Below, one piece after another: positions 16,883 to 25,069 of a stretch of DNA of 64,000 bases. The stretch spans positions 62,001-126,000 of the forward strand of contig NZ_JAFGYY010000007.1 of NCBI RefSeq assembly GCF_017491605.1, in the 5' to 3' direction. The notes under the pieces are model-generated. The model worked only from the letters and a program-made list of their open reading frames with translations, did not search any database and had not been told where the DNA came from. The position numbers and the translations under genes were made by a program. Origin of the DNA: Pseudomonas sp. 30_B (GTDB taxonomy: Bacteria; Pseudomonadota; Gammaproteobacteria; Pseudomonadales; Pseudomonadaceae). Position 1 is the stretch's first letter; each line of letters starts with the position of its first letter.

Positions 16883-18840
16883 GGTGCGATCTCCTGGGTA
16901 CGGTTGGCGGGCTTGCCGCGCTGCGGATCGACCGGCGCGCCGAAGCTGCGCAGATCGAGGGTCGGCGCCTGGTCCGCGTTCAGGCGGTGGTCGATGACCA
17001 GGCTGCGGGCGCCGGCCAGGCCCTGGCCCAGCTGGCTGAAATACTGTTCGAGCAGGAAGGCCTGCCCGGCACGCTGCCAGGCGGAGCGTTCGGCGCCGAA
17101 GCGCAGATCGACCGCCTGGGCCTGGGCGAGGGTTTCCCGGGCATCGGCGGAGGCCTTGTCGGTCGCGGCGCTGGCGGCCTGCCGGGCGGCGTTGGTCTGT
17201 TCGGCGGCCTTGCCCTGTTCGCGGGCGATCAATGCCTGCGCGGTGATCTGCGCCGCCTGTACGCCGTGGTAGGCATTGGCTGCGCCGGCCGGCGGATGGA
17301 TCGCCTCGACCACGGTGGCGAGGATTTCCACGCCGCTGTCGAGGCGGTCGAGGTCGGCCTGTACGGCCTTGCCGATGTCCCGCGCCAGCGCTTCGCGCTC
17401 TGCGCCCAGCACACCGTCGAGAGTGCGCGCGGCGAAGTCGTGGACCAGCACGCGATTGGCGGTGCTGCTGATCAGCGCCGGCACATCGGTGCTGTTATAG
17501 GTCGCCGCCAGAGCGGCCTTGTCGCTCAAGCCGATGCGATAGACGAAGCGCACATCCATGTTGACGATCTGGAAGCTCTGCTGGCCGCCGGCTTCGCTGG
17601 CGATCACTTGCGAGTTCTCGCTGACATGGGACGCATCCCACAGGCGGTTGGCCGCCTCCGGCGCGGGGCCTTCGGCATCCACCAGCAGGTCCGCCCGGGC
17701 GGAATCGCCGGAGGTCGCCAGTTCATGGATCACCCCGTTCTCCACCGGCAGCACGCGTCCAAATGGCCACGGCAGCCCGACGTGCAGCCCCGGCGGATAG
17801 ACCGCCACGGGCTTGCCGAAACGTTCGTAGACACCCCGCCCGTTCATCGCGATCTCGCTGACGCCGGTGAGCAACCAGCCCACCAGCAGCATCAAGCCCA
17901 CCACGGGCAGGAAGGCGCGGCGTATGAAGCCGAAGGCCCAGACCTGGCGCAGGTCGATGCCGAAGCGCTGCTGCAGTTCGCTCTGCAGGAATTGCAGCGG
18001 ACGCGGCGGCCAGCGCAATTGCGCGGCGACCAGGCTTTGACCAACCAGCCGGGGCTCCTCGCGCGGACGCTGGGGGCTGAAGACCGAAAGCAGCGCGCGC
18101 AGGATCAGCTCCACCGCCAGCAACGCCGGCAGCAGCCCAACCAGTACCACGATCCGGCTCGGCCACAGACTCTCGCCATTGGAGAACAGCAGGCCGGGCA
18201 AGGACAGCAACTGCACGGCGATGACCGCACGCACCATCGGCGACAGCGCGCGAGCTTCGGGCCACTCTTCCTGGCTCGCGGCATTCAGGTGTCGCTCCGC
18301 CACCAGCAGGCCGAACGCCGACAAGGTCAGCAGGCCGGTGACTATCCAGCCAGCCTGTCCAAGGGCAACAGCGGGGGTCGCAAGGTTCCATCCGGCCTTG
18401 ACGATCAACAGGGCGACCAGCGCCAGGCCCGCCAACCAGATGGCGCCGACACCGATGCGCTGCGCCAGGCGCCGGCTCGAACCACTGATGCGCTCGAGCA
18501 GACGGTCGTAGGCACTGAGCTGGGCAAGATCGACCGGTGCTTCAGGCGCCGGGGCATACTCCGTCGTCCCGATTGCTGCCGCGCGCCAGTGGGCCACGCG
18601 CCACGCCGATTGGCTCACCGCCGCCAGCAACAGCAGGGCGGCGGCGTTGTTGCACAGCAGTGGCAGCCAGAGCGAGTCGGCGGTGAACAGGCCAATGAAG
18701 ATCGCCGCCAGGAACAGCAGCGCGGCGAGGCCCCCCGCGAGCCAGGCCAGCAGCTTCAGGCGACGCGACTGGTACGCCGAACGCTGGAAACGCGGCAACC
18801 CTTCCAGGCTGCGGTCCTCGATGTCCAGGTCGACTCTCAT
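16879..18840 (-). CDS. Large polytopic SPFH-domain protein, HflK-like
   Basis: 653 residues, much longer than HflK (about 400). The N-terminal half has about six predicted membrane helices (near 30-52, 58-75, 130-148, 160-182, 205-225, 232-250) not present in canonical HflK. A further helix near 315-335 leads into an SPFH domain (about 338-520: GRGVYERFGKPVAVYPPGLHVGLPWPF, FQIVNMDVRFVYRI). The tail is an Ala/Gln helix (AAQITAQALIAREQGKAAEQ). GGAG lies 5 bases before the ATG. It is the first gene of the SPFH trio; the upstream region has a TATAAT box and a Zur-box-like palindrome. Confidence 0.88.
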   Translation of the reverse strand: MRVDLDIEDRSLEGLPRFQRSAYQSRRLKLLAWLAGGLAALLFLAAIFIGLFTADSLWLPLLCNNAAALLLLAAVSQSAWRVAHWRAAAIGTTEYAPAPEAPVDLAQLSAYDRLLERISGSSRRLAQRIGVGAIWLAGLALVALLIVKAGWNLATPAVALGQAGWIVTGLLTLSAFGLLVAERHLNAASQEEWPEARALSPMVRAVIAVQLLSLPGLLFSNGESLWPSRIVVLVGLLPALLAVELILRALLSVFSPQRPREEPRLVGQSLVAAQLRWPPRPLQFLQSELQQRFGIDLRQVWAFGFIRRAFLPVVGLMLLVGWLLTGVSEIAMNGRGVYERFGKPVAVYPPGLHVGLPWPFGRVLPVENGVIHELATSGDSARADLLVDAEGPAPEAANRLWDASHVSENSQVIASEAGGQQSFQIVNMDVRFVYRIGLSDKAALAATYNSTDVPALISSTANRVLVHDFAARTLDGVLGAEREALARDIGKAVQADLDRLDSGVEILATVVEAIHPPAGAANAYHGVQAAQITAQALIAREQGKAAEQTNAARQAASAATDKASADARETLAQAQAVDLRFGAERSAWQRAGQAFLLEQYFSQLGQGLAGARSLVIDHRLNADQAPTLDLRSFGAPVDPQRGKPANRTQEIAP

Positions 18841-18939
18841 GAATGCTCCAACGATTGAACGGATCGCCCACCTCTTTCGAGCGAAAGCGGCGCGCCGGCG
18901 AGCCTGAGCTTAGAAGATTAAGGCTCTATGAAGCCGGCG

Positions 18940-18963
18940 ATTATATTCCTGTAACCTTATAAC
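18940..18963 (-). promoter_or_regulatory. Candidate promoter with Zur-box-like palindrome upstream of the SPFH trio
   Basis: On the minus strand GTTATAAGGTTAC (18963-18951) matches 10 of 13 positions of the Zur core GTTATAATATAAC. It is followed 5 bases later by a perfect TATAAT (18945-18940), about 95 bp before the SPFH start codon. A repressor here would sit in the -35/-10 spacer. The match is imperfect and the Zur assignment is an inference. The same 241-bp gap must also hold the dcyD promoter on the other strand. Confidence 0.4.
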
Positions 18964-19081
18964 AAAACATGTGAAGAGCTCGTGATGCCGACACCTGCCG
19001 CAACGCCTCATTAAGTCCATTGCCGCGCGCTCCCGGGCGCTCTATCGTGGCGTCCTCATCCCGCTGAACCGAGACGCCTCC

Positions 19082-20083
19082 ATGAACTCCCTGCGCGAAT
19101 CGCTCGCCCGCTTCCCCCGACTCGAACTGGCCGGCGGCCCGACACCGCTGGAGAAGCTGGAGCGGCTTTCCGCACACGTCGGCCGCGATATCCATGTGAA
19201 GCGCGACGACACCACGCCTTTCGCCCTGGGCGGCAACAAGGTGCGCAAGCTCGAATTCCTCGCCGCGGATGCGCTGCGCGCCGGCGCCGACACCCTGGTG
19301 ACGGCCGGAGCGATCCAGTCCAACCACGTACGCCAGACCGCAGCGGTCGCGGCCAGGCTGGGCCTGCGCTGCGTGGCACTGCTGGAAAACCCCATCGGCA
19401 CCGCCGACCACAACTACCTGAGCAACGGCAACCGCCTGCTGCTCGACCTGTTCGGCACCGAGGTCGAACTGGTACCCAATCTGGACAACGCCGACGAACT
19501 GCTGCAGCAGACCGGCGAACGCCTGCTGCGTGAAGGCCGCAAGCCCTACCTGGTGCCCATCGGCGGCTCCAACGCCCTCGGCGCGCTGGGCTATGTGCGC
19601 GCCGGACTGGAACTGGCCGATCAGATTCGCCAGAGCGGCCAGCGTTTCGCCGCCGTGGTGCTAGCTTCCGGCAGCGCCGGCACCCATGCCGGATTGGCCG
19701 TGGCGCTGGCCGATGCCCTGCCGGAACTGCCGGTCATCGGCGTGACCGTTTCGCGCACCGACGCTGCACAGCGGCCCAAGGTGGAGGGGCTGATCCAGCG
19801 CACGCTGGAACTGCTCGGCCAGGACGTGGCCAAGGCGCCGAAGGTGGAACTCTGGGATGAGTACTTCGCCCCGCGTTACGGCGAGCCCAATGCCGGCACA
19901 CTGGATGCGGTGCGCCTGCTGGCCAGCCACGAAGGGCTGCTGCTCGACCCGGTCTATACAGGAAAGGCCATGGCCGGACTGCTCGATGGCGTCGCCCGCC
20001 AGCGCTTCGCCGGGCAGGAGCCGCTGCTGTTCCTGCACACCGGAGGCTCACCGGCGCTGTTCGCCTATTATCCGGCGGCCTGA
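19082..20083 (+). CDS. dcyD: D-cysteine desulfhydrase
   Basis: PLP enzyme (ACC-deaminase/tryptophan-synthase-beta fold) that cleaves D-cysteine to pyruvate, ammonia and sulfide. It has 333 residues. PLP lysine in GGNKVRKLE (K53), substrate-binding [12 protein letters not shown] (about 79-90), [14 protein letters not shown] near 160 and [13 protein letters not shown] phosphate-binding loop near 197. Its position ahead of a cystine ABC transporter repeats the enterobacterial fliY-dcyD-yecSC association. The alternative, 1-aminocyclopropane-1-carboxylate deaminase, is less likely given these neighbours. Confidence 0.9.
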   Translation: MNSLRESLARFPRLELAGGPTPLEKLERLSAHVGRDIHVKRDDTTPFALGGNKVRKLEFLAADALRAGADTLVTAGAIQSNHVRQTAAVAARLGLRCVALLENPIGTADHNYLSNGNRLLLDLFGTEVELVPNLDNADELLQQTGERLLREGRKPYLVPIGGSNALGALGYVRAGLELADQIRQSGQRFAAVVLASGSAGTHAGLAVALADALPELPVIGVTVSRTDAAQRPKVEGLIQRTLELLGQDVAKAPKVELWDEYFAPRYGEPNAGTLDAVRLLASHEGLLLDPVYTGKAMAGLLDGVARQRFAGQEPLLFLHTGGSPALFAYYPAA

Positions 20084-20123
20084 TCCTAGACAAATAAAAC
20101 TAAGCATGTAATTTTTTATTATT

Positions 20124-20152
20124 TTATAGAATAACAACTACAACCCTATAGT
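20124..20152 (+). promoter_or_regulatory. Possible activator-dependent promoter of tcyJLN
   Basis: The dcyD-tcyJ gap (117 bp) is strikingly AT-rich. TATAGT (20147-20152) is a fair -10 box, while the hexamer 17 bp upstream (20124-20129, ttatag) is a poor -35. Poor -35 boxes with AT-rich upstream DNA are usual at CysB-activated promoters; CysB control here is inferred. A second start signal within the gap cannot be excluded. Confidence 0.35.
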
Positions 20153-20200
20153 CGCCACGCGTTGACTAACCTGCTTAAAACACCAAAAACGGGGCTCACC

Positions 20201-21001
20201 ATGACCTTCACTGCACTGCGCCGTCACTTCCTGTTTGCCAGCCTGACCCTCACCCTTGGCGCCAGCCTGTTCGGCCAGGCCCAGGCCGCCGAAGACCAAC
20301 TCGCCCAGATCAAGTCCAAGGGCGAAGTCCGCGTTGGCCTGGAAGGGACCTACCCACCCTTCAGCTTCCAGGACGAGAGCGGCAAGCTCGCCGGCTTCGA
20401 AGTGGACTTCTCCGACCTGATCGCCAAGGAACTGGGCGTCAAGGCCAAGCTGCAGCCGACCAAGTGGGACGGCATCCTTGCCGCACTGGAATCCAAGCGC
20501 CTGGACCTGGTGATCAACCAGGTGACCATCTCCGAGGAGCGCAAGAAGAAGTACGACTTCTCCGAGCCCTACACCGTTTCCGGTATCCAGGCCCTGGTGC
20601 GCAAGGGTGACGAAAGCAAGTACGACACCCCCGAGAAGCTCGCCGGGGTGAAAGTCGGCGTCGGCCTGGGCACCAACTACGAACAGTGGCTCAAGGAGCA
20701 TGTCCCGCAAGCCGACGTGCGTACCTACGAGGACGATCCGACCAAGTTCCAGGACCTGCGCAATGGCCGCATCGACGTGATCCTGGTGGACCGCCTGGCC
20801 GCCTTCGACATGGTCAACAAGACCAATGGCGCCATGGCCCTGACCGGTGCGCCCTTCGCTCGCCAGGAAGCCGGCATCGCCCTGCGCAAGGGCAACCCGG
20901 AGCTGCTCGCGGCGCTGAACAAGGCCATCGACAAGCTGCGTGCCGACGGCACCCTGAAAAAGCTGTCGGAAAAGTGGTTCAAGGCTGACGTGACTCAATG
21001 A
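20201..21001 (+). CDS. tcyJ: Cystine ABC transporter substrate-binding protein
   Basis: Periplasmic cystine-binding protein (FliY/TcyJ family, SBP_bac_3). It has 266 residues with a signal peptide cleaved after AQAA (about 29). The ligand-binding signature EGTYPPFSFQDESGKLAGFEVD spans about 48-69 (shown here in part), followed by DLIAKELGV, and VNKTNGAMALTGAPFARQ near 210. The ATG at 20201 follows ggggctcacc; an upstream TTG would put extra residues before the signal peptide. ATGA overlap with the permease gene. Expected to be induced by sulfur limitation. Confidence 0.92.
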   Translation: MTFTALRRHFLFASLTLTLGASLFGQAQAAEDQLAQIKSKGEVRVGLEGTYPPFSFQDESGKLAGFEVDFSDLIAKELGVKAKLQPTKWDGILAALESKRLDLVINQVTISEERKKKYDFSEPYTVSGIQALVRKGDESKYDTPEKLAGVKVGVGLGTNYEQWLKEHVPQADVRTYEDDPTKFQDLRNGRIDVILVDRLAAFDMVNKTNGAMALTGAPFARQEAGIALRKGNPELLAALNKAIDKLRADGTLKKLSEKWFKADVTQ

Positions 21002-21675
21002 TCGACGCAAGCCTGCAGCTTGTGCTGGATTCCGCGCCCTTTCTGCTCAAGGGCGCGGTATACACGGTAGGCCTCAGTGTCGGCGGCATGTTCTTCGGGC
21101 TGCTGCTGGGATTCGTACTGGCGCTGATGCGGCTATATGGCGGTAAACCGCTGAGCTGGCTGTCACGCATCTACGTGTCGTTCTTCCGTGGCACTCCGTT
21201 ACTGGTACAACTCTTCATCATTTATTACAGCCTGCCGCAACTTATCGGCGTGGAGCTCGACCCCATCCCAGCCGCCTTGATCGGCTTCTCCCTGAACATG
21301 GGGGCTTACACCTGCGAGATTCTGCGCGCAGCCATTGGCTCAATCGACCGAGGCCAGTGGGAAGCCGCGTCCAGCATCGGCATGACCCGAGCCCAGACCC
21401 TGCGTCGCGTGGTGCTGCCACAGGCGGCCAGAACCGCACTGCCGCCACTGGGCAACAGCTTCATATCCCTGGTCAAGGACACCGCCATGGCGGCCACGAT
21501 TCAGGTGCCGGAGCTGTTCCGTCAGGCACAATTGGTCACTGCACGCACGTTTGAGGTCTCGACCATGTACCTCAGTGCTGCACTGATCTACTGGGTGCTC
21601 GCCACCATCTTGTCGCACTTCCAGAATCGCCTGGAAGAACGGGCAAACCGCCATGACCGGGAGCACGAGGCATGA
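20998..21675 (+). CDS. tcyL: Cystine ABC transporter permease
   Basis: Inner-membrane permease of the polar amino-acid family (HisM/YecS type). It has 225 residues with about five helices (near 18-45, 57-80, 95-110, 150-170, 190-212). The N-terminal block LLKGAVYTVGLSVGGMFFGLLLG, FFRGTPLLVQLFIIYY and the EAA loop QWEAASSIGMTRAQTLRRVVLPQAAR are clear. Overlaps tcyJ and tcyN by four bases each. Confidence 0.93.
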   Translation: MIDASLQLVLDSAPFLLKGAVYTVGLSVGGMFFGLLLGFVLALMRLYGGKPLSWLSRIYVSFFRGTPLLVQLFIIYYSLPQLIGVELDPIPAALIGFSLNMGAYTCEILRAAIGSIDRGQWEAASSIGMTRAQTLRRVVLPQAARTALPPLGNSFISLVKDTAMAATIQVPELFRQAQLVTARTFEVSTMYLSAALIYWVLATILSHFQNRLEERANRHDREHEA

Positions 21676-22427
21676 TCGAAGTACGCCAGCTGACCAAGCA
21701 GTTCCGCGGCCAGGAGGTGCTCAAGGGCATCGACCTGACCGTCGAGCCCGGCGAAGTGGTTGCGATCATCGGCCCCAGCGGCTCCGGCAAGACCACCCTG
21801 CTGCGCTGTCTCAACCTGCTGGAGGTGCCCAACGGCGGCACCATCCAGGTCGGCGAGATCCGCATCGACGCCTCGCGTCCGCTCAGCGGCCAGCAGGGGC
21901 TGATCCGCAAGCTGCGCCAGCATGTGGGCTTCGTGTTCCAGAACTTCAACCTGTTCCCGCACCGCACGGCGCTGGAGAACGTGATCGAAGGCCCGGTGAT
22001 CGTGAAGAAGGAGCCGCGCGCCCAGGCCATCGAGCGCGCCCGCCAGTTGCTGGCCAAGGTCGGGCTGGCCGGCAAGGAGGACTCGTATCCCAAGCGTCTC
22101 TCCGGCGGCCAGCAACAACGTGTCGCCATCGCACGGGCGCTGGCGATGCAGCCGGACGTGATCCTGTTCGACGAGCCGACCTCGGCGCTCGACCCCGAAC
22201 TGGTCGGCGAGGTGCTGGCGACCATCCGTGGCCTGGCGCAGGAAAAGCGCACCATGGTCATCGTCACCCACGAGATGAGCTTCGCCCGCGACGTGGCGAA
22301 CCGGGCGATCTTCATCGACAAGGGCGTGATCGTCGAACAGGGCGACGCCAAGGCGCTCTTCGCCAATCCACGGGAAGAGCGGACTCGGCAGTTCCTCAGC
22401 AAATTCCTCACCCAGGGCGGGTCCTGA
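21672..22427 (+). CDS. tcyN: Cystine ABC transporter ATPase
   Basis: ATPase of the polar amino-acid transporter family (YecC/TcyN). It has 251 residues: Walker A GPSGSGKTT (about 34-42), Q-loop FVFQNFNLFPH, signature LSGGQQQR, Walker B VILFDEPTSALDPELV, and switch THEM. It completes the set dcyD-tcyJ-tcyL-tcyN, allowing uptake of cystine and related sulfur amino acids (possibly D-cysteine or diaminopimelate, as for E. coli FliY-YecSC). Confidence 0.93.
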   Translation: MIEVRQLTKQFRGQEVLKGIDLTVEPGEVVAIIGPSGSGKTTLLRCLNLLEVPNGGTIQVGEIRIDASRPLSGQQGLIRKLRQHVGFVFQNFNLFPHRTALENVIEGPVIVKKEPRAQAIERARQLLAKVGLAGKEDSYPKRLSGGQQQRVAIARALAMQPDVILFDEPTSALDPELVGEVLATIRGLAQEKRTMVIVTHEMSFARDVANRAIFIDKGVIVEQGDAKALFANPREERTRQFLSKFLTQGGS

Positions 22428-22433
22428 CCCCCC

Positions 22434-22464
22434 GCAAATAAATCGACAGAATCGATTTATTTGC
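22434..22464. repeat. Perfect 13-bp inverted repeat, AT-rich
   Basis: Arms gcaaataaatcga (22434-22446) and tcgatttatttgc (22452-22464) flank the 5-base spacer cagaa, six bases after the tcyN stop. No T-run follows. It could be a weak terminator hairpin for the cystine operon or a repressor site for the following pirin gene, whose promoter must lie in the next 100 bp. Confidence 0.6.
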
Positions 22465-22566
22465 TCGGATATTTGCGCTTTTATATCGATCGATTGCGAG
22501 AGAACATAGCCCCCATGAACCGCACGAGCCGGTGATCCCGCCGGCCGTGCCCATGAGGACTTCGCC

Positions 22567-23265
22567 ATGATCGAACGCAGACCCTTCCAGCAACTCGGCG
22601 GTGCCAACCACGGCTGGCTCAATGCCAAGCACCACTTCTCCTTCGCCGAGTACTACGACCCCGAGCGTATGGACTGGGGCAACCTCCGCGTCTGGAACGA
22701 TGACGAAATCGCCGCCGGCACCGGCTTCCCGCCGCACCCGCACCGCGAGATGGAAATCATCACCTACGTCCGCCAGGGCGCGATCACCCACCAGGACAGC
22801 CTGGGCAACAAGGGCCGTACCGAAGCCGGCGACGTACAGGTCATGAGCGCCGGGACCGGCATCGTGCACTCCGAGTACAACCTCGAGAAGGATGTGACCA
22901 AGATCTTCCAGATCTGGATCATCCCCTCGGTACGCGGCGGCACGCCGTCCTGGGGCGCCAAACCCTTCCCGAAGGGCGACCGCGCCGGGCGCTTCGTCAC
23001 CCTGGCCAGCGGCTATGAGAACGACGCCGACGCCCTGCGCATCCGCGCCGAGGGCCGCCTGGTCGCCGCGACCATCAAGGCCGGCCAGAGCGCCGAGTAC
23101 GAGCTCGGCGACGGTCGCCGCGCCTACCTGGTACCGGCGACCGGCAAGGTGGAAGTCAACGGCGTGACACTGGAGGCCCGCGACGGTGCTGCGATCTCCG
23201 ATGAAGCAGTGGTCAAGGTGACCGCCCTGGATGACAGTGAAGTCATCCTGGTCGACATCGCCTGA
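22567..23265 (+). CDS. Pirin-family bicupin (quercetinase-type, YhhW-like)
   Basis: 232 residues, two cupin domains. The N-terminal metal site is complete and sits at the same residue numbers as E. coli YhhW: H57 and H59 in PHPHREME, H101 and E103 in IVHSEY. Family members bind Fe, Cu or Ni and some cleave quercetin with dioxygen; others act as redox-sensing cofactors. The physiological role here is unknown. AGGA precedes the ATG. It is monocistronic, with a strong terminator right behind it. Confidence 0.88.
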   Translation: MIERRPFQQLGGANHGWLNAKHHFSFAEYYDPERMDWGNLRVWNDDEIAAGTGFPPHPHREMEIITYVRQGAITHQDSLGNKGRTEAGDVQVMSAGTGIVHSEYNLEKDVTKIFQIWIIPSVRGGTPSWGAKPFPKGDRAGRFVTLASGYENDADALRIRAEGRLVAATIKAGQSAEYELGDGRRAYLVPATGKVEVNGVTLEARDGAAISDEAVVKVTALDDSEVILVDIA

Positions 23266-23283
23266 CGGCACGCGGTAGAAACG

Positions 23284-23313
23284 AAAAAGGCACGCCAGGT
23301 GGCGTGCCTTTTT
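23284..23313. terminator. Bidirectional intrinsic terminator
   Basis: Arms ggcacgcc and ggcgtgcc around the loop aggt, flanked by five A on one side and five T on the other. It ends the pirin transcript on the plus strand and the PAP2-like/UbiA transcript on the minus strand, marking the left edge of the arabinose-donor island. Confidence 0.9.
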
Positions 23314-23328
23314 CATTATGGGGGTGAA

Positions 23329-23748
23329 TCAGAGCCCCAGAGCACTCACTGCCGCGGCAACCAGAATACCCACCACAATGCCCGCTGCAATCTCGATGCG
23401 AGTGTGCCCCATGCGCTCTCGCAGCAACTGATGATCCGCACAGGCTACAGCAAGCCGATTGATCGCCACAGCATGCCTTCCAACCTGCCGACGCAGGCTA
23501 TTGGCATCGAGCATCACGATGAACGCCAAGGTCAGGGCAACACCGAATGCTGGTTGGTCCATGCCCTGCTTGAAAGCGATCAGGGCCGCCATGCTGCTGA
23601 CGATCGCGCTGTGATTGCTTGGCAGGCCACCATAGCCGATCAGGCCGAATGCCGGCTTTCCGGCCTTGATGCTGTTGATGGCAAACTTGCTGCAACCGGC
23701 GACGAGCCACGCCAGCAGCGGAGTCAGCAAATAGGCATAGGTGCTCAT
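23329..23748 (-). CDS. Divergent PAP2-family membrane phosphatase (DUF212), candidate DPPR phosphatase
   Basis: 139 residues, three to four hydrophobic segments. The family hallmark GGLPSNHSAIVSS is at 40-52, followed by FIVMLDANSLRRQVGRHA near 90-107. DUF212 proteins are distant relatives of PAP2 lipid phosphatases. The ATG overlaps the stop of the UbiA-type gene (ATGA), so the two are coupled. In mycobacteria a PAP2 protein is encoded next to the UbiA-type enzyme (Rv3807c-Rv3806c) and is proposed to remove the 5-phosphate from decaprenylphosphoryl-5-phosphoribose. The same role here is inferred. A longer in-frame start (in ubiA) is less likely. Confidence 0.82.
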   Translation of the reverse strand: MSTYAYLLTPLLAWLVAGCSKFAINSIKAGKPAFGLIGYGGLPSNHSAIVSSMAALIAFKQGMDQPAFGVALTLAFIVMLDANSLRRQVGRHAVAINRLAVACADHQLLRERMGHTRIEIAAGIVVGILVAAAVSALGL

Positions 23749-24632
23749 GCCGGCATCCCCGGCCAGAGCGCCCACATGCAAACGCCACCCCAGACGACCA
23801 CTGTCAACAGAAGCTGCCAGTCGGCCAGCAGCGCATCGGTGGGCGACTCGCCGCCTTCCAGCGCCTCAACCACGTACCAGTAGCGGAACAGGCCGAACAG
23901 CACCAGCGGAACGGTGATGACCAGATCCGGCTTCGCCGACATCACGAACATGCTGTAGAACAGCAACGCCCCCGTTGCGGAGATTTCCGCATAACGATCC
24001 ACCAGGGCGAGCGAATACTTGCCCAATACTTCACGGGCGCCGGCGCCGCTCCTGCTCAGCTCCTGGCGACGCTTCACCGCCGCCAGGTAGAGTGCCAGAC
24101 AGAGCGTCGTCACGAACATCCAGGAGGAAACGGGAACACTCAAGGCCACGGCGCCGGCGTAAACCCGCAGGACAAAGCCGATGGCGATAGTGAAGATATC
24201 GACTACGGGCTGGTGCTTGAGGACGAAGGTGTAGGCGAGATTCAACACCATATAGGCCAGGATCACACCGATGACCTTGGGCAACAGGAATCCGCCCACG
24301 ACCAGGACGCAATACAGGGCAACCAGCAACGACAGTGCTGCGGACACCGAGACCGCACCGCTGGCGAGCGGTCGCGATTTCGACTTGACCGGATGCAACC
24401 GATCGCGCTCGATGTCACGCCAGTCGTTGATGATGTATGTCGCCGACGATGCGACACAGAACAACAACACAGCCTGAAGCGCATGACTAATGGCGTAGAA
24501 GTTGAGAAACTCCCCGGAAAAGATCAGGGGTGCAAGAACGAACCCGTTCTTCACCCACTGTCTGGGACGCAACAACTTGATCAGGCCTTGCACCTGCCCC
24601 GTACCGCACTCCCCCACCAGTGATTCCTGCAT
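23745..24632 (-). CDS. UbiA-family polyprenyl-phosphate 5-phosphoribosyltransferase (DPPR synthase)
   Basis: Integral membrane prenyl-phosphate transferase expected to join PRPP and a polyprenyl phosphate (Rv3806c type). It has 295 residues and about eight to nine helices. The catalytic Mg site is N69-D70-x2-D73-x3-D77 followed by HPVKSKSRP. The second conserved block VKRRQEL (K187-E191) is the one that sets DPPR synthases apart from quinone prenyltransferases, as does RPRQWVKNGFVLAPLIFSG near the N-terminus. AGGA precedes the ATG. It diverges from the gtrA-dprE1-dprE2 genes across only 35 bp, so promoters overlap. Lower GC than neighbours. Confidence 0.88.
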   Translation of the reverse strand: MQESLVGECGTGQVQGLIKLLRPRQWVKNGFVLAPLIFSGEFLNFYAISHALQAVLLFCVASSATYIINDWRDIERDRLHPVKSKSRPLASGAVSVSAALSLLVALYCVLVVGGFLLPKVIGVILAYMVLNLAYTFVLKHQPVVDIFTIAIGFVLRVYAGAVALSVPVSSWMFVTTLCLALYLAAVKRRQELSRSGAGAREVLGKYSLALVDRYAEISATGALLFYSMFVMSAKPDLVITVPLVLFGLFRYWYVVEALEGGESPTDALLADWQLLLTVVVWGGVCMWALWPGMPA

Positions 24633-24667
24633 GCGCTTTTCCTGATTATTCTCTTAGAAGAATCTTG

Positions 24668-25069
24668 ATGAAACTGGCACTTATCTACGCAATTCTTGCA
24701 TTAATCGCTACCGTAGCAAACATAGGATCACAGGACCTGGTCGTCAGGAACTACGCCGGCCCCTACTCGATCACTCTTTCAATCATCATCGGAACAGGCG
24801 TTGGCCTGCTGCTGAAATACGCTCTCGACAAGCGCTATATCTTTCGCTTCAAGGCCCGAAACGCAGTTCATGACGGACAGACATTCGTCCTTTACACCCT
24901 CATGGGACTGGCCACGACCGTCATCTTCTGGGGCTTCGAATTCGCCTTCCAGCACATCTTCCAGACCGACGGCATGCGCTATCTCGGCGGGGTGATCGGC
25001 CTGGCGATCGGCTACCTCACCAAATACCACCTGGACAAGCGCTATGTGTTCCGCACGGAGGCCGCATGA
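24668..25069 (+). CDS. GtrA-family small membrane protein
   Basis: 133 residues, four membrane helices (about 4-24, 32-52, 70-92, 100-120). The motif KYxLDKRY(I/V)F occurs twice, after helix 2 (about 50-59) and after helix 4, showing the internal repeat of GtrA proteins. GtrA proteins help move or present polyprenyl-phosphate sugars across the inner membrane. The mycobacterial relative Rv3789 lies directly upstream of dprE1-dprE2, exactly as here. The ATG at 24668 (agaag upstream) is chosen over a longer reading that starts inside the divergent gene. The first 60 bases are 24 G+C by my count, well below the flanking genes. Confidence 0.85.
   Translation: MKLALIYAILALIATVANIGSQDLVVRNYAGPYSITLSIIIGTGVGLLLKYALDKRYIFRFKARNAVHDGQTFVLYTLMGLATTVIFWGFEFAFQHIFQTDGMRYLGGVIGLAIGYLTKYHLDKRYVFRTEAA

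Noticed and set aside
14793..18840. Annotating the SPFH genes simply as hflK and hflC
   Set aside because: The canonical hflX-hflK-hflC neighbourhood is absent, the first protein has extra membrane helices, and the order is K-C-K. They are paralogues.
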